DNA from: Marimonas arenosa
Lineage (GTDB): Bacteria > Pseudomonadota > Alphaproteobacteria > Rhodobacterales > Rhodobacteraceae
Length of the DNA stretch: 64,000 nucleotides
Reading direction: 5' to 3'
NCBI RefSeq assembly: GCF_030848945.1
Contig: NZ_JANHAX010000005.1
Span: forward strand, 1-64,000
Shown here: in pieces, positions 36,630 through 45,721 of the stretch
How the letters are laid out: each line of letters begins with the position of its first letter
Position numbering within the stretch: the stretch's first letter is position 1
Made by a program: the position numbers and the translations under genes
Notes under the pieces: model-generated
What the model was told of the DNA's origin: nothing
Databases searched by the model: none
The model's input: the letters and a program-made list of their open reading frames with translations, nothing else

Positions 36630-37628
36630 ATGTTCACCCGCTTCACGCTTCTCGCCGTGCTGGCTACCACGCCCGCGCTGGCCGATGAGGTCAACATCTA
36701 CTCCTACCGCCAGCCCGAGCTCCTGGCCCCGCTGACCGAGGCTTTCACGGCTGAAACCGGCATCCGCGTCAACGTCGCCCACATGTCGAAAGGCATGGTC
36801 GAACGCCTGAGCGCCGAGGGCAAACGCTCGCCCGCCGATCTGGTCTTCACCGTCGACGCCGCGCGTCTCGCGGCCATCGTCGATGCCGGCCTCACCCAGC
36901 CCGTCTCCAGCCCGGCGCTCGAGGCCAACGTACCGGCGGCCTTCCACGGGCCCAGTGGCGAATGGTGGGCGCTGACCAGCCGCGCCCGGGTGATCTATGC
37001 CAGCAAGGACCGCGTCGCAGACGGCGATGTGACAACTTACGAAGGCCTCGCCGATCCGAAGTGGAAGGGCCGGATCTGCACCCGATCGGGCACGCATCCC
37101 TACAACATCGCACTGACCGCGGCCTATCTGCAGCATCACGGCGAAGAAAAGACCCGCGCCTGGCTCGAAGGTCTCAAGGCCAACCTCGCACGCAAGCCGC
37201 AAGGCAACGACCGCGCCCAGGTCAAGGCGATCTGGGCCGGAGAATGCGACATCTCGATCGGCAACACCTATTACATGGGCGCGATGCTGGCCGACCCCGA
37301 GCAGAAAGAATGGGCCGACAGCGTTCGGCTGCTGTTCCCGACCTTCGAGAATGGCGGCGCGCATGTGAACATCTCGGGCGTGGCCATGACCAAGGCCGCC
37401 CCCAACCGCGACAACGCCTTGAAACTGATGGAATTCCTCGCCTCGCCCGAGGCCCAGAAAATCTATGCCGAGGCGAATTTCGAATACCCCATCACCCCCG
37501 GCGTCGACCCCGACCCGCTGGTCGCCAGCTGGGGCAGCTTCTCCCCCGACGAGGCCGACCTGATGGAGCTCGCCCGGCTCCGACCCGCCGCGCTGAAGCT
37601 GATCGAGGAAGTGGATTTCGACGGGTAA
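36630..37628 (+). CDS. Fe(3+)-type ABC transporter substrate-binding protein
   Basis: This 332-aa periplasmic protein has a signal peptide (MFTRFTLLAVLATTPALA) followed directly by DEVNIYSYRQPELL, typical of FbpA/FutA iron-binding proteins. Later blocks include SGEWWALTSRARVIYASKDR (about 108-127) and YYMGAMLADPEQ with the paired Tyr that usually hold Fe(3+). AGGAG six bases before decides the start at 36630 rather than 36612. No permease or ATPase gene adjoins it, so the transporter must be elsewhere. Confidence 0.88.
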   Translation: MFTRFTLLAVLATTPALADEVNIYSYRQPELLAPLTEAFTAETGIRVNVAHMSKGMVERLSAEGKRSPADLVFTVDAARLAAIVDAGLTQPVSSPALEANVPAAFHGPSGEWWALTSRARVIYASKDRVADGDVTTYEGLADPKWKGRICTRSGTHPYNIALTAAYLQHHGEEKTRAWLEGLKANLARKPQGNDRAQVKAIWAGECDISIGNTYYMGAMLADPEQKEWADSVRLLFPTFENGGAHVNISGVAMTKAAPNRDNALKLMEFLASPEAQKIYAEANFEYPITPGVDPDPLVASWGSFSPDEADLMELARLRPAALKLIEEVDFDG

Positions 37629-37652
37629 TCTCCCAGCACCTGTCGCTTCGAG

Positions 37653-37685
37653 AAGGGCGCCCCGTCGGCTTGGGGCGCCCTTTTT
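37653..37685 (+). terminator. Rho-independent terminator after the iron-binding protein
   Basis: AAGGGCGCCCC (37653-37663) pairs with GGGGCGCCCTT (37672-37682), followed by TTTTT overlapping the stem end. It lies 24 bases after the stop codon and before the convergent glycosyltransferase. Confidence 0.9.
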
Positions 37686-37691
37686 CGTGCC

Positions 37692-38588
37692 TCAGATCGC
37701 CTTGCGCAGCGCCGCTGGCACAACGATCCGCCGAGGATGCTCGTTGATGATGCGCGGGTCGACCACCATCTGGCGGTCGCTGCGCTTGATCGCCCCCCGC
37801 AACAGGTCGGCACAGGCGGAAAAGCCTCCAGAGACGTCGATCTCCTCGGCGCGGTCGAAATTGCCGAAATCCTTGTTCCGCACATGCTCCGGGTTCGACC
37901 AGTTGATCCAGTGGCGCTTGCGGATCACCTCGGGGTTTTCCTGCAGTGCGTTGTGGTCCTTCGCCTGCGCCACGATCCCCTGTCGCGCCGCCATCCGTTC
38001 CTGGTAGTCCGGCGTCACGTAGTGCAGATGAAACAGCAGGATCTCCGGGTCGATGCGAAACTGGCCGCGCTGCAACCCGTGCCCGCCCACGGTATAGACG
38101 ACGCGAGCGTGGGCGATGCAGGGCTTGGTGTATTTCCCGGCCAGAAGCGCGTTGGGATGCCGCTCCAGAACGGTCAGGCCGTCCTCCGCGCTATCGCTTT
38201 CGCGCGGCACGAGATTGAGCCCCACCGGCGCAGTGGCATTGCCTTCCATCGGTGCCACCTCCAGATGCTCGATCAACCCGCCTGGCTTATCGCCGACATA
38301 GACCAGGAGTTCGTCGACATCGGTGCAAACCACCCTGTCGTGAAAGGCCAGCAACCCGTTGGTCATCGCGCCTTTCAGGTCCCAGCGGCGGCGGGTCAGA
38401 TCGGTGGTCAGTTCGTCGCGCGGCACGTGGATCACATTGCAGCCTTCCGCGAGACGATCCACCTCGGGGTCGCCGCCATGATTGATCACGTAAAGTTGGC
38501 GTTTCGGCACAATCTTTGCATTGTGGTGCACCCATTTCCCGAGCAACCAGTAGTCGCGCCACACCATCGTCAGAAAGGCGAGTTTCAT
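37692..38588 (-). CDS. Glycosyltransferase family 2-like protein, paralogue of the 2-kb gene
   Basis: This 298-aa protein starts MKLAFLTMVWRDYWLLGKWV. It shares with the gene at 2075-2950 the blocks YVINHG (33-38), GCNVIHVPRD (49-58) and DVDEL (90-94), in the same spacing, so both use the same fold and probably the same type of donor. It follows the FkbM methyltransferase gene by four bases and is surely co-transcribed. Membrane segments are absent. Likely role: making or decorating a surface glycan. Confidence 0.78.
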   Translation of the reverse strand: MKLAFLTMVWRDYWLLGKWVHHNAKIVPKRQLYVINHGGDPEVDRLAEGCNVIHVPRDELTTDLTRRRWDLKGAMTNGLLAFHDRVVCTDVDELLVYVGDKPGGLIEHLEVAPMEGNATAPVGLNLVPRESDSAEDGLTVLERHPNALLAGKYTKPCIAHARVVYTVGGHGLQRGQFRIDPEILLFHLHYVTPDYQERMAARQGIVAQAKDHNALQENPEVIRKRHWINWSNPEHVRNKDFGNFDRAEEIDVSGGFSACADLLRGAIKRSDRQMVVDPRIINEHPRRIVVPAALRKAI

Positions 38589-38592
38589 GGCC

Positions 38593-39429
38593 TCACTTGG
38601 CCCGCCGGTATAGCCGGTTCTTGCCGAAACTCTTGACTTCGTCGTAGCCGCATTCCGCCAGCCGGCCGAGCAGCGGCAGGTCCCAGGACCCCTGGTGCTC
38701 AACCTCGAAGTAAATCATCCCCGGCCAAAGCTTCTCGTCGCCGTCCAGCAGCGGCACGATCACCTTGTCCTCCAGCCCTTCGACATCGACCTTGAGAAAA
38801 TCCACCCGGGCCACCCGGGCCGATCGCAGGCAATCGGGCAGCGTCTTGATTTCGACCTCGATCGTCTCGTCGGCCTCGGCGGTGCCGGCGTAGGAAAGCT
38901 CGACGCGCCCCTGCCCGAGATTGCCGTTCTTTGGGAAAAACATGGCCGAACGACCCGGCGCGTCGCTGATCGCACAATCGAAGACGCGGGCGTTCTTGAT
39001 TTCATTGAGCCCAATATTTGCGTTCAACCGTTGCAGCATCACCGGATTGGGTTCGAAAAACAGGCCGCGCGCGGTCTTGCCTGCCCGCGCCAGGATCGGC
39101 AGCCCGAATGCCCCGGCGTTGGCGCCCACATCCACGATCACCGCGTTGCTGCCCGCCAACATCGCGGCGATTTCCTCGGTCGCCTCGTGTTCGGGCGGGC
39201 GGCCCAGTTCCCACATGCGGAATTCCGTAAAATTATCACGGGGATAGACAATGAACTTCACGCCCATCCACTCAATACGCGTGGGCGGCAGAACGCTGCG
39301 CAGTTCGCGCCGCATCCAACCTTTTTCGAATTTTCCCCATATCTCGCGCAGCTTGGCATCCATTGCCTTGCTGGCCACTGGCTCCATGCCCGCGCTCAGA
39401 GTGCCACCCATTTCCTTGCCCTTGCCCAT
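38593..39429 (-). CDS. FkbM-family SAM-dependent methyltransferase
   Basis: This is a methyltransferase of about 278 aa with a SAM-binding motif VIVDVGANAGAFGLPIL (roughly residues 97-113), FFEPNP after beta-2 and LKVDVEGLEDKVI (about 212-224), all characteristic of the FkbM family. FkbM enzymes O-methylate sugars or polyketides. Four in-frame ATGs lie within the first 50 codons, and none has a decisive ribosome binding site, so the start is approximate. It forms a pair with the downstream glycosyltransferase. Confidence 0.82.
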   Translation of the reverse strand: MGKGKEMGGTLSAGMEPVASKAMDAKLREIWGKFEKGWMRRELRSVLPPTRIEWMGVKFIVYPRDNFTEFRMWELGRPPEHEATEEIAAMLAGSNAVIVDVGANAGAFGLPILARAGKTARGLFFEPNPVMLQRLNANIGLNEIKNARVFDCAISDAPGRSAMFFPKNGNLGQGRVELSYAGTAEADETIEVEIKTLPDCLRSARVARVDFLKVDVEGLEDKVIVPLLDGDEKLWPGMIYFEVEHQGSWDLPLLGRLAECGYDEVKSFGKNRLYRRAK

Positions 39430-39609
39430 GCCCGGTTGCCTGCCGTTTTCCGGCATTTGCGACAAAGTACACGGCCCGGCACAACTTGCACAGGCCCCGG
39501 TTGGCAAGCCTTCGCCGCCTGTGGCATTTCCGATTCGCCTCGCCGTGATTTACCTTGCAGCCCGGCCCGGAATACCGCCAAATCACTGAGAACCGGTTAC
39601 GAGGAGTTC

Positions 39610-40551
39610 ATGGCCCCGCGCAAGATCATCATCGACACCGACCCCGGCCAGGACGATGCGGTCGCCATCCTGCTGGCGCTGGCATCGCCGGACGAGATCG
39701 ACCTGCTGGGCATCACCTGCGTCGCCGGCAACGTTCCACTCCCCCTCACGTCGAAAAATGCCCGTATTGTCTGTGAGTTGGCAGGCAAACCTGACATCAA
39801 GGTCTTTGCCGGCTGCGATCGTCCGTTGGGCCGTGAGCTGGTCACTGCCGAACATGTCCACGGCAAGACCGGGCTCGACGGCCCGACCCTGCCCGACCCG
39901 GCGATGCCACTGCAACCGGACCACGCCGTCGATTTCATCGTCGAGACCCTGCGCCGCGAGGCCCCGGGCAGCGTCACGCTGTGCCCTTTGGGGCCGCTCA
40001 CCAACATCGCGATGGCGTTCGAGAAAGCGCCCGACATCATGGCGCGCGTCGCCGAAATCGTGCTGATGGGCGGCGCCTACTTCCAGGTCGGCAACATCAC
40101 GCCGGCGGCCGAGTTCAACATCTACGTTGACCCGCAAGCCGCGAATATCGTTTTCAAATCCGGCGTCAAACTCACGGTCATGCCGCTCGATGTCACGCAC
40201 AAGGCGCTGGTCACGGCGCCGCGCAACGACGCATTTCGCGCCCTGGGCACGCCGGTGGGCGTCGCCGTCGCCCAGATGACCGATTTCTTCGAACGCTTCG
40301 ACAAGGAGAAATACGGCTCGGAAGGCGCCCCGTTGCACGACCCCTGCGTCACCGCCTACCTGCTTCGGCCCGATCTGTTCTCGGGCCGGGTCGTCAATGT
40401 CGAGATCGAGACCCGCTCCGAGCTCACCCTGGGCATGACCGTGGCCGACTGGTGGGGCGTCTCGGGCCGCTCCCCCAACGCAATGTTCATCGGCGATATC
40501 GATGCCGATGGGTTCTTTTCCCTGCTGACCGAAAGGCTGGCGCGGCTATGA
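39610..40551 (+). CDS. Nucleoside hydrolase (IunH/RihA type)
   Basis: It cleaves the N-glycosidic bond of ribonucleosides for salvage. The 313-aa protein has the Ca-binding signature IIIDTDPGQDDAVAILLAL (about residues 6-24), TLCPLGPLTNIA (about 122-133) and the conserved AEFNIYVDPQAA with Asp ligands (about 167-178). GAGGAG lies before the ATG. Its stop overlaps the next start (ATGA). Confidence 0.92.
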   Translation: MAPRKIIIDTDPGQDDAVAILLALASPDEIDLLGITCVAGNVPLPLTSKNARIVCELAGKPDIKVFAGCDRPLGRELVTAEHVHGKTGLDGPTLPDPAMPLQPDHAVDFIVETLRREAPGSVTLCPLGPLTNIAMAFEKAPDIMARVAEIVLMGGAYFQVGNITPAAEFNIYVDPQAANIVFKSGVKLTVMPLDVTHKALVTAPRNDAFRALGTPVGVAVAQMTDFFERFDKEKYGSEGAPLHDPCVTAYLLRPDLFSGRVVNVEIETRSELTLGMTVADWWGVSGRSPNAMFIGDIDADGFFSLLTERLARL

Positions 40552-40955
40552 TGCCTCCGCGCCCACCCTCCGATTCCGCCTGGCCCGTGGTGGCCCGGGA
40601 CTTGAGCGCCCTTCCCGGCCCCGACTGCCTGGGCGTGCATCCTGTTGGGTCCACAGCCGTGCCCGGCCTGCCCGCGAAACCGTTGATCGATCTGCAGCCT
40701 GTCGTGTCGATGTTGGACGGGCTCGACGCCGCCCGCCCGGCACTCGGGGCCGCGGGCGACAAATGGATGGGGACGTTTGGCCTGCCCAACCGCCGCCACC
40801 TGCGCCGTGACGCGCGGTCCCGCACCGCCTGTGCAGCTGCCAAAGCGCGCTGCCTGGCGGCGTGTCCCGATGACCACGCCGCCCACGGGGACTGCAAATC
40901 CGTCCCCATCGACGCGCGCGAAACCCGCGCCCCAAGAGAAAGCCCCGCCCTGTGA
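40548..40955 (+). pseudogene. GrpB-family (UPF0157) gene with degenerate C-terminus
   Basis: The first about 85 residues match GrpB proteins (HPVGSTAVPGLPAKPLIDLQ and then GTFGLPNRRHLRRD), but after that the sequence becomes Ala/Arg/Cys-rich and unlike the family, and the product is 135 aa rather than the usual about 170. Neither of the other two frames restores the expected ending cleanly. The gene probably carries a frameshift plus later decay. It overlaps the nucleoside hydrolase stop and the GNAT start, so translation through it may still couple the GNAT gene. Confidence 0.5.
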
Positions 40956-41398
40956 GCACCCTGCAACTCGCCCGCCCCGACGACCTCGACAGGCTCGAAC
41001 CGCTGGTTGCCGCCTATCACGGCTTCGCAGGTATCGAGACCGGTGAGGACCAGCGCCGCGCTGCCCTGGTGCCGCTGCTCGAGGGCACGCCCCACGGCGT
41101 CGCCTACCTGATCGGCCCGCGCCGCGCCCCGGTGGGCTATATCGTGATCTCGTTCGGCTACTCGGTCGAGATGGGCGGCATTGACGGTTTCATTGACGAG
41201 TTCTTCATCCGCGAGCGCGTCCGCGGCCGTGGCATGGGCACCGAGGTGCTGCTGTCGCTGCTGCCGGCGCTCGAAAGCCACGGCATCAAGGCGCTGCATC
41301 TCGAGGTGGATCGCGACAATCCCCGGGCCCGCCGCCTCTATGAGCGCGCCGGCTTCAAGCCGCGCGAAGCCTTCCACCTGATGACCCGCATCGCCTGA
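40952..41398 (+). CDS. GNAT family N-acetyltransferase
   Basis: The gene starts with GTG overlapping the previous TGA (GTGA), and the product is 148 aa (STLQLARPDDLDRLEPLVAAYH follows). The acetyl-CoA loop RVRGRGMGTEVLLSLL (about residues 88-103) and the C-terminal LEVDRDNPRARRLYERAGF (about 116-134) are clear GNAT motifs. The substrate is unknown. It ends the nucleoside hydrolase operon. Confidence 0.85.
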   Translation: MSTLQLARPDDLDRLEPLVAAYHGFAGIETGEDQRRAALVPLLEGTPHGVAYLIGPRRAPVGYIVISFGYSVEMGGIDGFIDEFFIRERVRGRGMGTEVLLSLLPALESHGIKALHLEVDRDNPRARRLYERAGFKPREAFHLMTRIA

Positions 41399-41727
41399 CC
41401 GGCGGCGGCCCACCGGCTGCCAAATGTCCCATCGCCTCTTCCGGCACGCGCCGCGCCGCCCCCGGGGACAGAGGGATTGTCGAAATCTGCGTGGCCCTCC
41501 GGCGGATGGCACCGCCGCACCTGCGAGCCGGCGCGCCGGGCCTGGTTCTCGTCTCCCGCATCGCGGACGTCGCCTTCATTCCCTGCTGATCCCGTTTCAT
41601 TTCGCCCCCGGGACGGCTTCTTCATCTGACCCGAAATATCCCGGGGGTGCGGGGGCTGGCCCCCGCGTCTGCCCTGCTCAACAAGACACGCGCTGGAAAA
41701 GGTGCTCCTCAATGTTATATTTAGCCG
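41399..41727. repeat. Gene-free gap with a half REP-like element
   Basis: No gene is supported in these 329 bases. At 41634-41666 lies AAATATCCCGGGGG followed by GCGGGGGC/GCCCCCGC (41649-41666), preceded by CTTCATCTGACC as in the 34-kb copy. The same 33-base unit, with few changes, lies at 58816-58848. Confidence 0.6.
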
Positions 41728-43146
41728 ATGACGCTGCACATTCCCTTCTCCAACAGCTACGGCACGCTGCCGGCGCGTTTCTACACCCGTCAGCCCGCCA
41801 CCCCGGTGGCGGAGCCGCGCCTGATCGCCTTCAACGACGCGCTGGCCGACTTGCTCGGCATCGACAAAGGCACCCCCGAAGAACTCGCGAGGGTGTTCGC
41901 GGGCAACCACGTGCCACCCGGCGCCGACCCTCTGGCCCAGGTCTATGCCGGCCACCAGTTCGGTGGCTTCTCGCCGCAACTGGGCGACGGTCGGGCGCTG
42001 TTGCTGGGCGAGGTCGAGACCCAAGCGGGCCGGGTCGACCTCCAGCTCAAGGGCGCCGGCCGCACGCCTTATTCCCGCGGCGGCGACGGCCGGGCCTGGC
42101 TCGGGCCGGTGCTGCGCGAATACGTCCTGTCCGAGGCGATGCATGCGCTCGGCGTGCCCACCACCCGGGCGCTGGCCGCGGTGACGACCGGTGAAACCGT
42201 CTGGCGCGAAACCGGTCTGCCCGGCGCGGTGCTGACGCGGGTGGCTGCTTCGCATATCCGGGTCGGCACCTTCCAGTTCTTTGCCGCCCGCGGCGACATC
42301 GACGGTCTGCGGACGCTGTTCGACTATACCCGCGCCCGCCACTATCCCCAGGCCGAAACCCCGGCCGAGCTGCTGGCGACGGTGATCGACCGGCAGGCCA
42401 AGCTGGTGGCGCAGTGGATGTCGTTCGGCTTCATTCACGGGGTGATGAACACCGACAACACCACGTTGTCGGGCGAGACCATCGATTACGGTCCCTGCGC
42501 CTTCATCGACGATTTCCACCCCGACACGGTATTCTCCTCGATCGACCGCCACGGTCGCTATGCCTGGTCGAACCAGCCGCATGTCATCGTCTGGAACATG
42601 GCCCAGCTGGCCACCGCGCTGGTGCCGCTTTGCCCGGATGCCGACGCGGCGGTGGCCGAGTTCACCGATCTCGTCCATGCCATGCCGGCCCGGATCGAGA
42701 CGGAACGGCTCGTCCGCTTCGGCGCCAAGCTGGGGCTGTCCCGTCCCCGCGAGGCTGATCGTGTGCTGATCGACGAGCTGCTCGATCTGATGGCGCAGGA
42801 CGGCGCCGATTTCACCAACACCTTCCGCGCCCTCGGCACGGCCCGGGCCCGCGACCAGGTCACCGACCGCGCCCGCTTCGAGGCCTGGGAGGCCCGCTGG
42901 CAAGCCCGCCGCGCGACCGAACCCGGCGATCCGGCGACGCTGATGGCGCGCAGCAATCCGGTCATCATTCCGCGCAACCACCGCGTCGAAGAGATGATCG
43001 GCGCCGCCGTCGCTGGTGACTTCGCGCCGTTCGAACGGCTGCTGAAGGTCTTGGCGCGCCCCCATGACGACCAGCCCGAGGCGGCCGATCTCACCCGCCC
43101 GCCGGAGCCGCATGAACGGGTGCGGCAGACTTTCTGCGGCACCTGA
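41728..43146 (+). CDS. selO: Protein adenylyltransferase SelO
   Basis: SelO is a pseudokinase-fold enzyme that transfers AMP from ATP to Ser/Thr/Tyr of target proteins in redox stress. The 472-aa protein has [20 protein letters not shown] (about residues 71-90), [20 protein letters not shown] (about 106-125) and the metal-binding [19 protein letters not shown] (about 241-259). A C-terminal Cys in FCGT, three residues from the end, fits the redox-active ending of the family. The start ATG gives [12 protein letters not shown]. Confidence 0.95.
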   Translation: MTLHIPFSNSYGTLPARFYTRQPATPVAEPRLIAFNDALADLLGIDKGTPEELARVFAGNHVPPGADPLAQVYAGHQFGGFSPQLGDGRALLLGEVETQAGRVDLQLKGAGRTPYSRGGDGRAWLGPVLREYVLSEAMHALGVPTTRALAAVTTGETVWRETGLPGAVLTRVAASHIRVGTFQFFAARGDIDGLRTLFDYTRARHYPQAETPAELLATVIDRQAKLVAQWMSFGFIHGVMNTDNTTLSGETIDYGPCAFIDDFHPDTVFSSIDRHGRYAWSNQPHVIVWNMAQLATALVPLCPDADAAVAEFTDLVHAMPARIETERLVRFGAKLGLSRPREADRVLIDELLDLMAQDGADFTNTFRALGTARARDQVTDRARFEAWEARWQARRATEPGDPATLMARSNPVIIPRNHRVEEMIGAAVAGDFAPFERLLKVLARPHDDQPEAADLTRPPEPHERVRQTFCGT

Positions 43147-43213
43147 CGGCCCCTGCCCGCCGCGACGGATTGCCGTGCAAACGCCCGGCGCGCCGACGGG
43201 TGGCCAGGCCGCC

Positions 43214-44089
43214 TCAGCGCCGGTTGATCAGCGTGATTCCCGCCGCCACCAGCACCAGGCCGCCGACGATCTCTGCGCCCACCGTCTCGCCCAGCATCAG
43301 CCAACCGAGACCGACGCCGAAGACCGGCGACAGAAAAGAAAATGACGCCACGCCCGATGCCGGGTATTTCTTCATCAGGAAGAACCAGAACAGGTATCCG
43401 AAACTCGCGATCGCCAGGGTCTGAAACGCCAGACCGGCCAAGTGCACCGGCTGCAGGTCGCGGATGAACGGCCCGAAGAAGAACGCCGCGCCGGTCAGCA
43501 GCACCGCCGAGATCGCCAGCTGGCTGAGAAGCTGGACCTCGGGCGCCACCCGCTCCAGCGGCGTCACCCGCACCACCAGCGCGATCCCCGCCCAGGACAC
43601 CGCCGCCAGCAGCGCCAGCAGATCGCCGGTCAGGTCCGCCTCGCCGGCGCCGCGGTCGGCCATCACCCAGGCCACCCCTGCCATCGCCAGCACCAGCCCC
43701 AGCGCGCGGGTCGCGTTAAGCCGCTCTGCGGGCAACAACAGATGCGCCGCCAGCGCCACGAAGACCGGCATGGAATAGAAGATGATCGAGGCCCGGCCGA
43801 CGCTGGTGCGGTCGAGCGACAGGTAGAGGCAGACGAATTCCGAGGTGAAGAACAACCCCAGCAGCAGCGCCCCGAGCCGGGCCTCGCGCGGCAGCCGGAT
43901 GGCGATGCCGCGGAGCCGCATCCACAGCCAGATCGCCGCCACCGCACCGATCGAGCGCAGCGCGGCCAGAAACACCGGCTGGAAACCATCGGTGGACACC
44001 TTGATCACCACCTGGTTGAAGCCCAAGAGCAGCGCGAATGCCACCATCGCGGCGGCTCCGGCCGCGTCGACCCTGTCCTTTCGCTCCAT
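43214..44089 (-). CDS. EamA/DMT-family transporter
   Basis: This 291-aa protein has ten hydrophobic helices in two EamA repeats, starting MERKDRVDAAGAAAMVAFALLLGFNQ. The first repeat contains RTSVGRASIIFYSMPVFVALAA and the second ASFSFLSPVFGVGLGWLMLGE. GGGGAGGA nine bases before decides the start at 44089. Such proteins export metabolites or amino acids; the substrate is unknown. It lies 48 bases downstream of the DUF2238-like gene and is probably in the same transcript. Confidence 0.87.
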   Translation of the reverse strand: MERKDRVDAAGAAAMVAFALLLGFNQVVIKVSTDGFQPVFLAALRSIGAVAAIWLWMRLRGIAIRLPREARLGALLLGLFFTSEFVCLYLSLDRTSVGRASIIFYSMPVFVALAAHLLLPAERLNATRALGLVLAMAGVAWVMADRGAGEADLTGDLLALLAAVSWAGIALVVRVTPLERVAPEVQLLSQLAISAVLLTGAAFFFGPFIRDLQPVHLAGLAFQTLAIASFGYLFWFFLMKKYPASGVASFSFLSPVFGVGLGWLMLGETVGAEIVGGLVLVAAGITLINRR

Positions 44090-44137
44090 CCGCGCAGTCC
44101 TCCCCACCGCCATCAAGCCGGCAAGCGGCGTGAAAGG

Positions 44138-44842
44138 TCAATCCGCGCCGTTGCGTCGCGCTCCGGTCTGTTCGGTATCCGGCCCGCGCGGCCGCGTCAC
44201 CGGTTTGTCGCCGTTCAGGCGGCTGAAAAACCGCGGATTGCGTTCGACGAACTCAGCCACCAGCTTTTGCAGCCCCGCCGCCTGCCGACCCTTGAGATAG
44301 GCCCACCCCACCGTCGCGCCCAGGAACGCGCCGATGATATCGACGATCAGGTCGCCCATCGTGTCCATCAGTCCCGATTTCTGCATGTTGAGCCCGAAAA
44401 GCTGGTCCATGACGAACTCGAACACCTCCCAGGCCGCGCCGATGGCGACGGCGAAGCAGAAACCGAAAAACGCCACCGCTAAGTGCGGTGCGGCGAACCG
44501 GTCGCCCTGGAACATCATGAAGACCAGGAGAAAGCCGATCAGCCCGAAACCCAGCGCGCTGGCGCCGTGCATGGTGATGTCCCACCACCAGAAACGCTCG
44601 TAGAAATCATAAACCTCGCCCAGGAACAGCGTGCCGCCGACGAAGGCCACCACCGCCAGCATGAACGAGGGCGGTACATACACCGCTGCCCAACGGGCAA
44701 ACACCACCGGCACGGCCGACAGTCCCAGCGTTGCCAGTGCCACGAAAGCGACCGGCAAACGCCCGGTCAGCAGCGCATCTGCCGCAATGATGAGCAGCGC
44801 CGCCCAGATCAGCTTGGTCAGCAATGTCTGCTCGCGCAACAC
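44138..44842 (-). CDS. DUF2238 (YjdF-like) membrane protein
   Basis: This 234-aa protein has six or more hydrophobic helices. The conserved DUF2238 elements are YDFYERFWWWDITMHGASALGFG (about 78-100) and AAWEVFEFVMDQLFG (about 136-150), followed by GLMDTMGDLIVDIIGAFLGA. The start is a GTG at 44842, as no in-frame ATG is near. Function is unknown. It is divergent from the endonuclease/phosphatase-type gene, with only 38 bases between them. Confidence 0.82.
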   Translation of the reverse strand: MLREQTLLTKLIWAALLIIAADALLTGRLPVAFVALATLGLSAVPVVFARWAAVYVPPSFMLAVVAFVGGTLFLGEVYDFYERFWWWDITMHGASALGFGLIGFLLVFMMFQGDRFAAPHLAVAFFGFCFAVAIGAAWEVFEFVMDQLFGLNMQKSGLMDTMGDLIVDIIGAFLGATVGWAYLKGRQAAGLQKLVAEFVERNPRFFSRLNGDKPVTRPRGPDTEQTGARRNGAD

Positions 44843-44880
44843 CTCGTGACATTCCCGTTCATGGTTTGCATATAGAGCCC

Positions 44881-45582
44881 ATGAAGGCAGAGCATGTCAG
44901 AATTGCAAGCTACAACCTGCAGAAATGCGTCGGGCTCGACCTGCGGCGGCGGCCGGACCGTTCGCTCGAGGTGATCGGTGCGCTCCAAGCGCAGATCGTC
45001 GTGCTGCAGGAGGCGGACAAGCGCCTGCCGCCCCGCCCCGCGGCACTGCCGCACGAGATGGCCGAGGACGAAGGCTGGCACGTGGCGCATTTCGGCGAGC
45101 CGGGCGGATCGCTGGGCTGGCATGGTAACGCCATGCTGCTCGCCCCCGGGATCGACATCCTCAAAACCGACCATATCGACCTGCCAGGACTCGAGCCGCG
45201 CGGCGCGATCCTGGCCGAACTCGCCACGCCGATCGGCCCGCTGCGGGTGCTCGGCGTGCATCTCGGTCTGATCCGCCGCTACCGCCTGCTGCAGCTCGCC
45301 GCGATCACCCGCCACCTGCGACGGCTGCCGCCACTGCCAACGGTGCTCGCCGGTGATTTCAACGAATGGGGGCCGGCCCGAGCACTCGACGTCGCCACGC
45401 CCGGTCTCACCATCCTGCCCGAACGCCCGAGTTTTCCGTCGCCGCGCCCGGTCGCGCCGCTGGACCGCTTCGCGCTCTCGCCCGATCTGCGCGCCCTGGC
45501 GCACGGCACCCATTCCGCCCGCCCCGCCCGAGTGGCCTCGGACCACCTGCCGGTCTGGGCCGACCTGGCGCGCCAGAGATAG
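44881..45582 (+). CDS. Endonuclease/exonuclease/phosphatase-family protein
   Basis: This 233-aa soluble protein has the EEP fold motifs: ASYNLQKCVG (about residues 9-18), VVLQEADKRLPPRP (about 40-53), LAGDFNEWG (about 157-165) and the C-terminal SDHLPVWADL (about 220-229). The Asn, Glu, Asp and His residues of the active site are all present. Substrates in this superfamily range from DNA to phospholipids and cannot be assigned. The start at 44881 gives MKAEHVRIASYN. Confidence 0.87.
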   Translation: MKAEHVRIASYNLQKCVGLDLRRRPDRSLEVIGALQAQIVVLQEADKRLPPRPAALPHEMAEDEGWHVAHFGEPGGSLGWHGNAMLLAPGIDILKTDHIDLPGLEPRGAILAELATPIGPLRVLGVHLGLIRRYRLLQLAAITRHLRRLPPLPTVLAGDFNEWGPARALDVATPGLTILPERPSFPSPRPVAPLDRFALSPDLRALAHGTHSARPARVASDHLPVWADLARQR

Positions 45583-45721
45583 GTGCGAGCGGCACGGACC
45601 GGGCCCGTGCCGAACCGACACACACCACCCTCCACGCTCTTTCCGGCCGCCGCAACGCTTTGAAAACCCCCACCCTCATGCTAGGCCCTGCCGCAGATCA
45701 ATCAGTGGACAGACCGACGCC

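Noticed and set aside
41355..41600. Minus-strand frame in the gap before selO
   Set aside because: It is Arg/Ala-rich, has no ribosome binding site, and overlaps the end of the GNAT gene and a repeat element.
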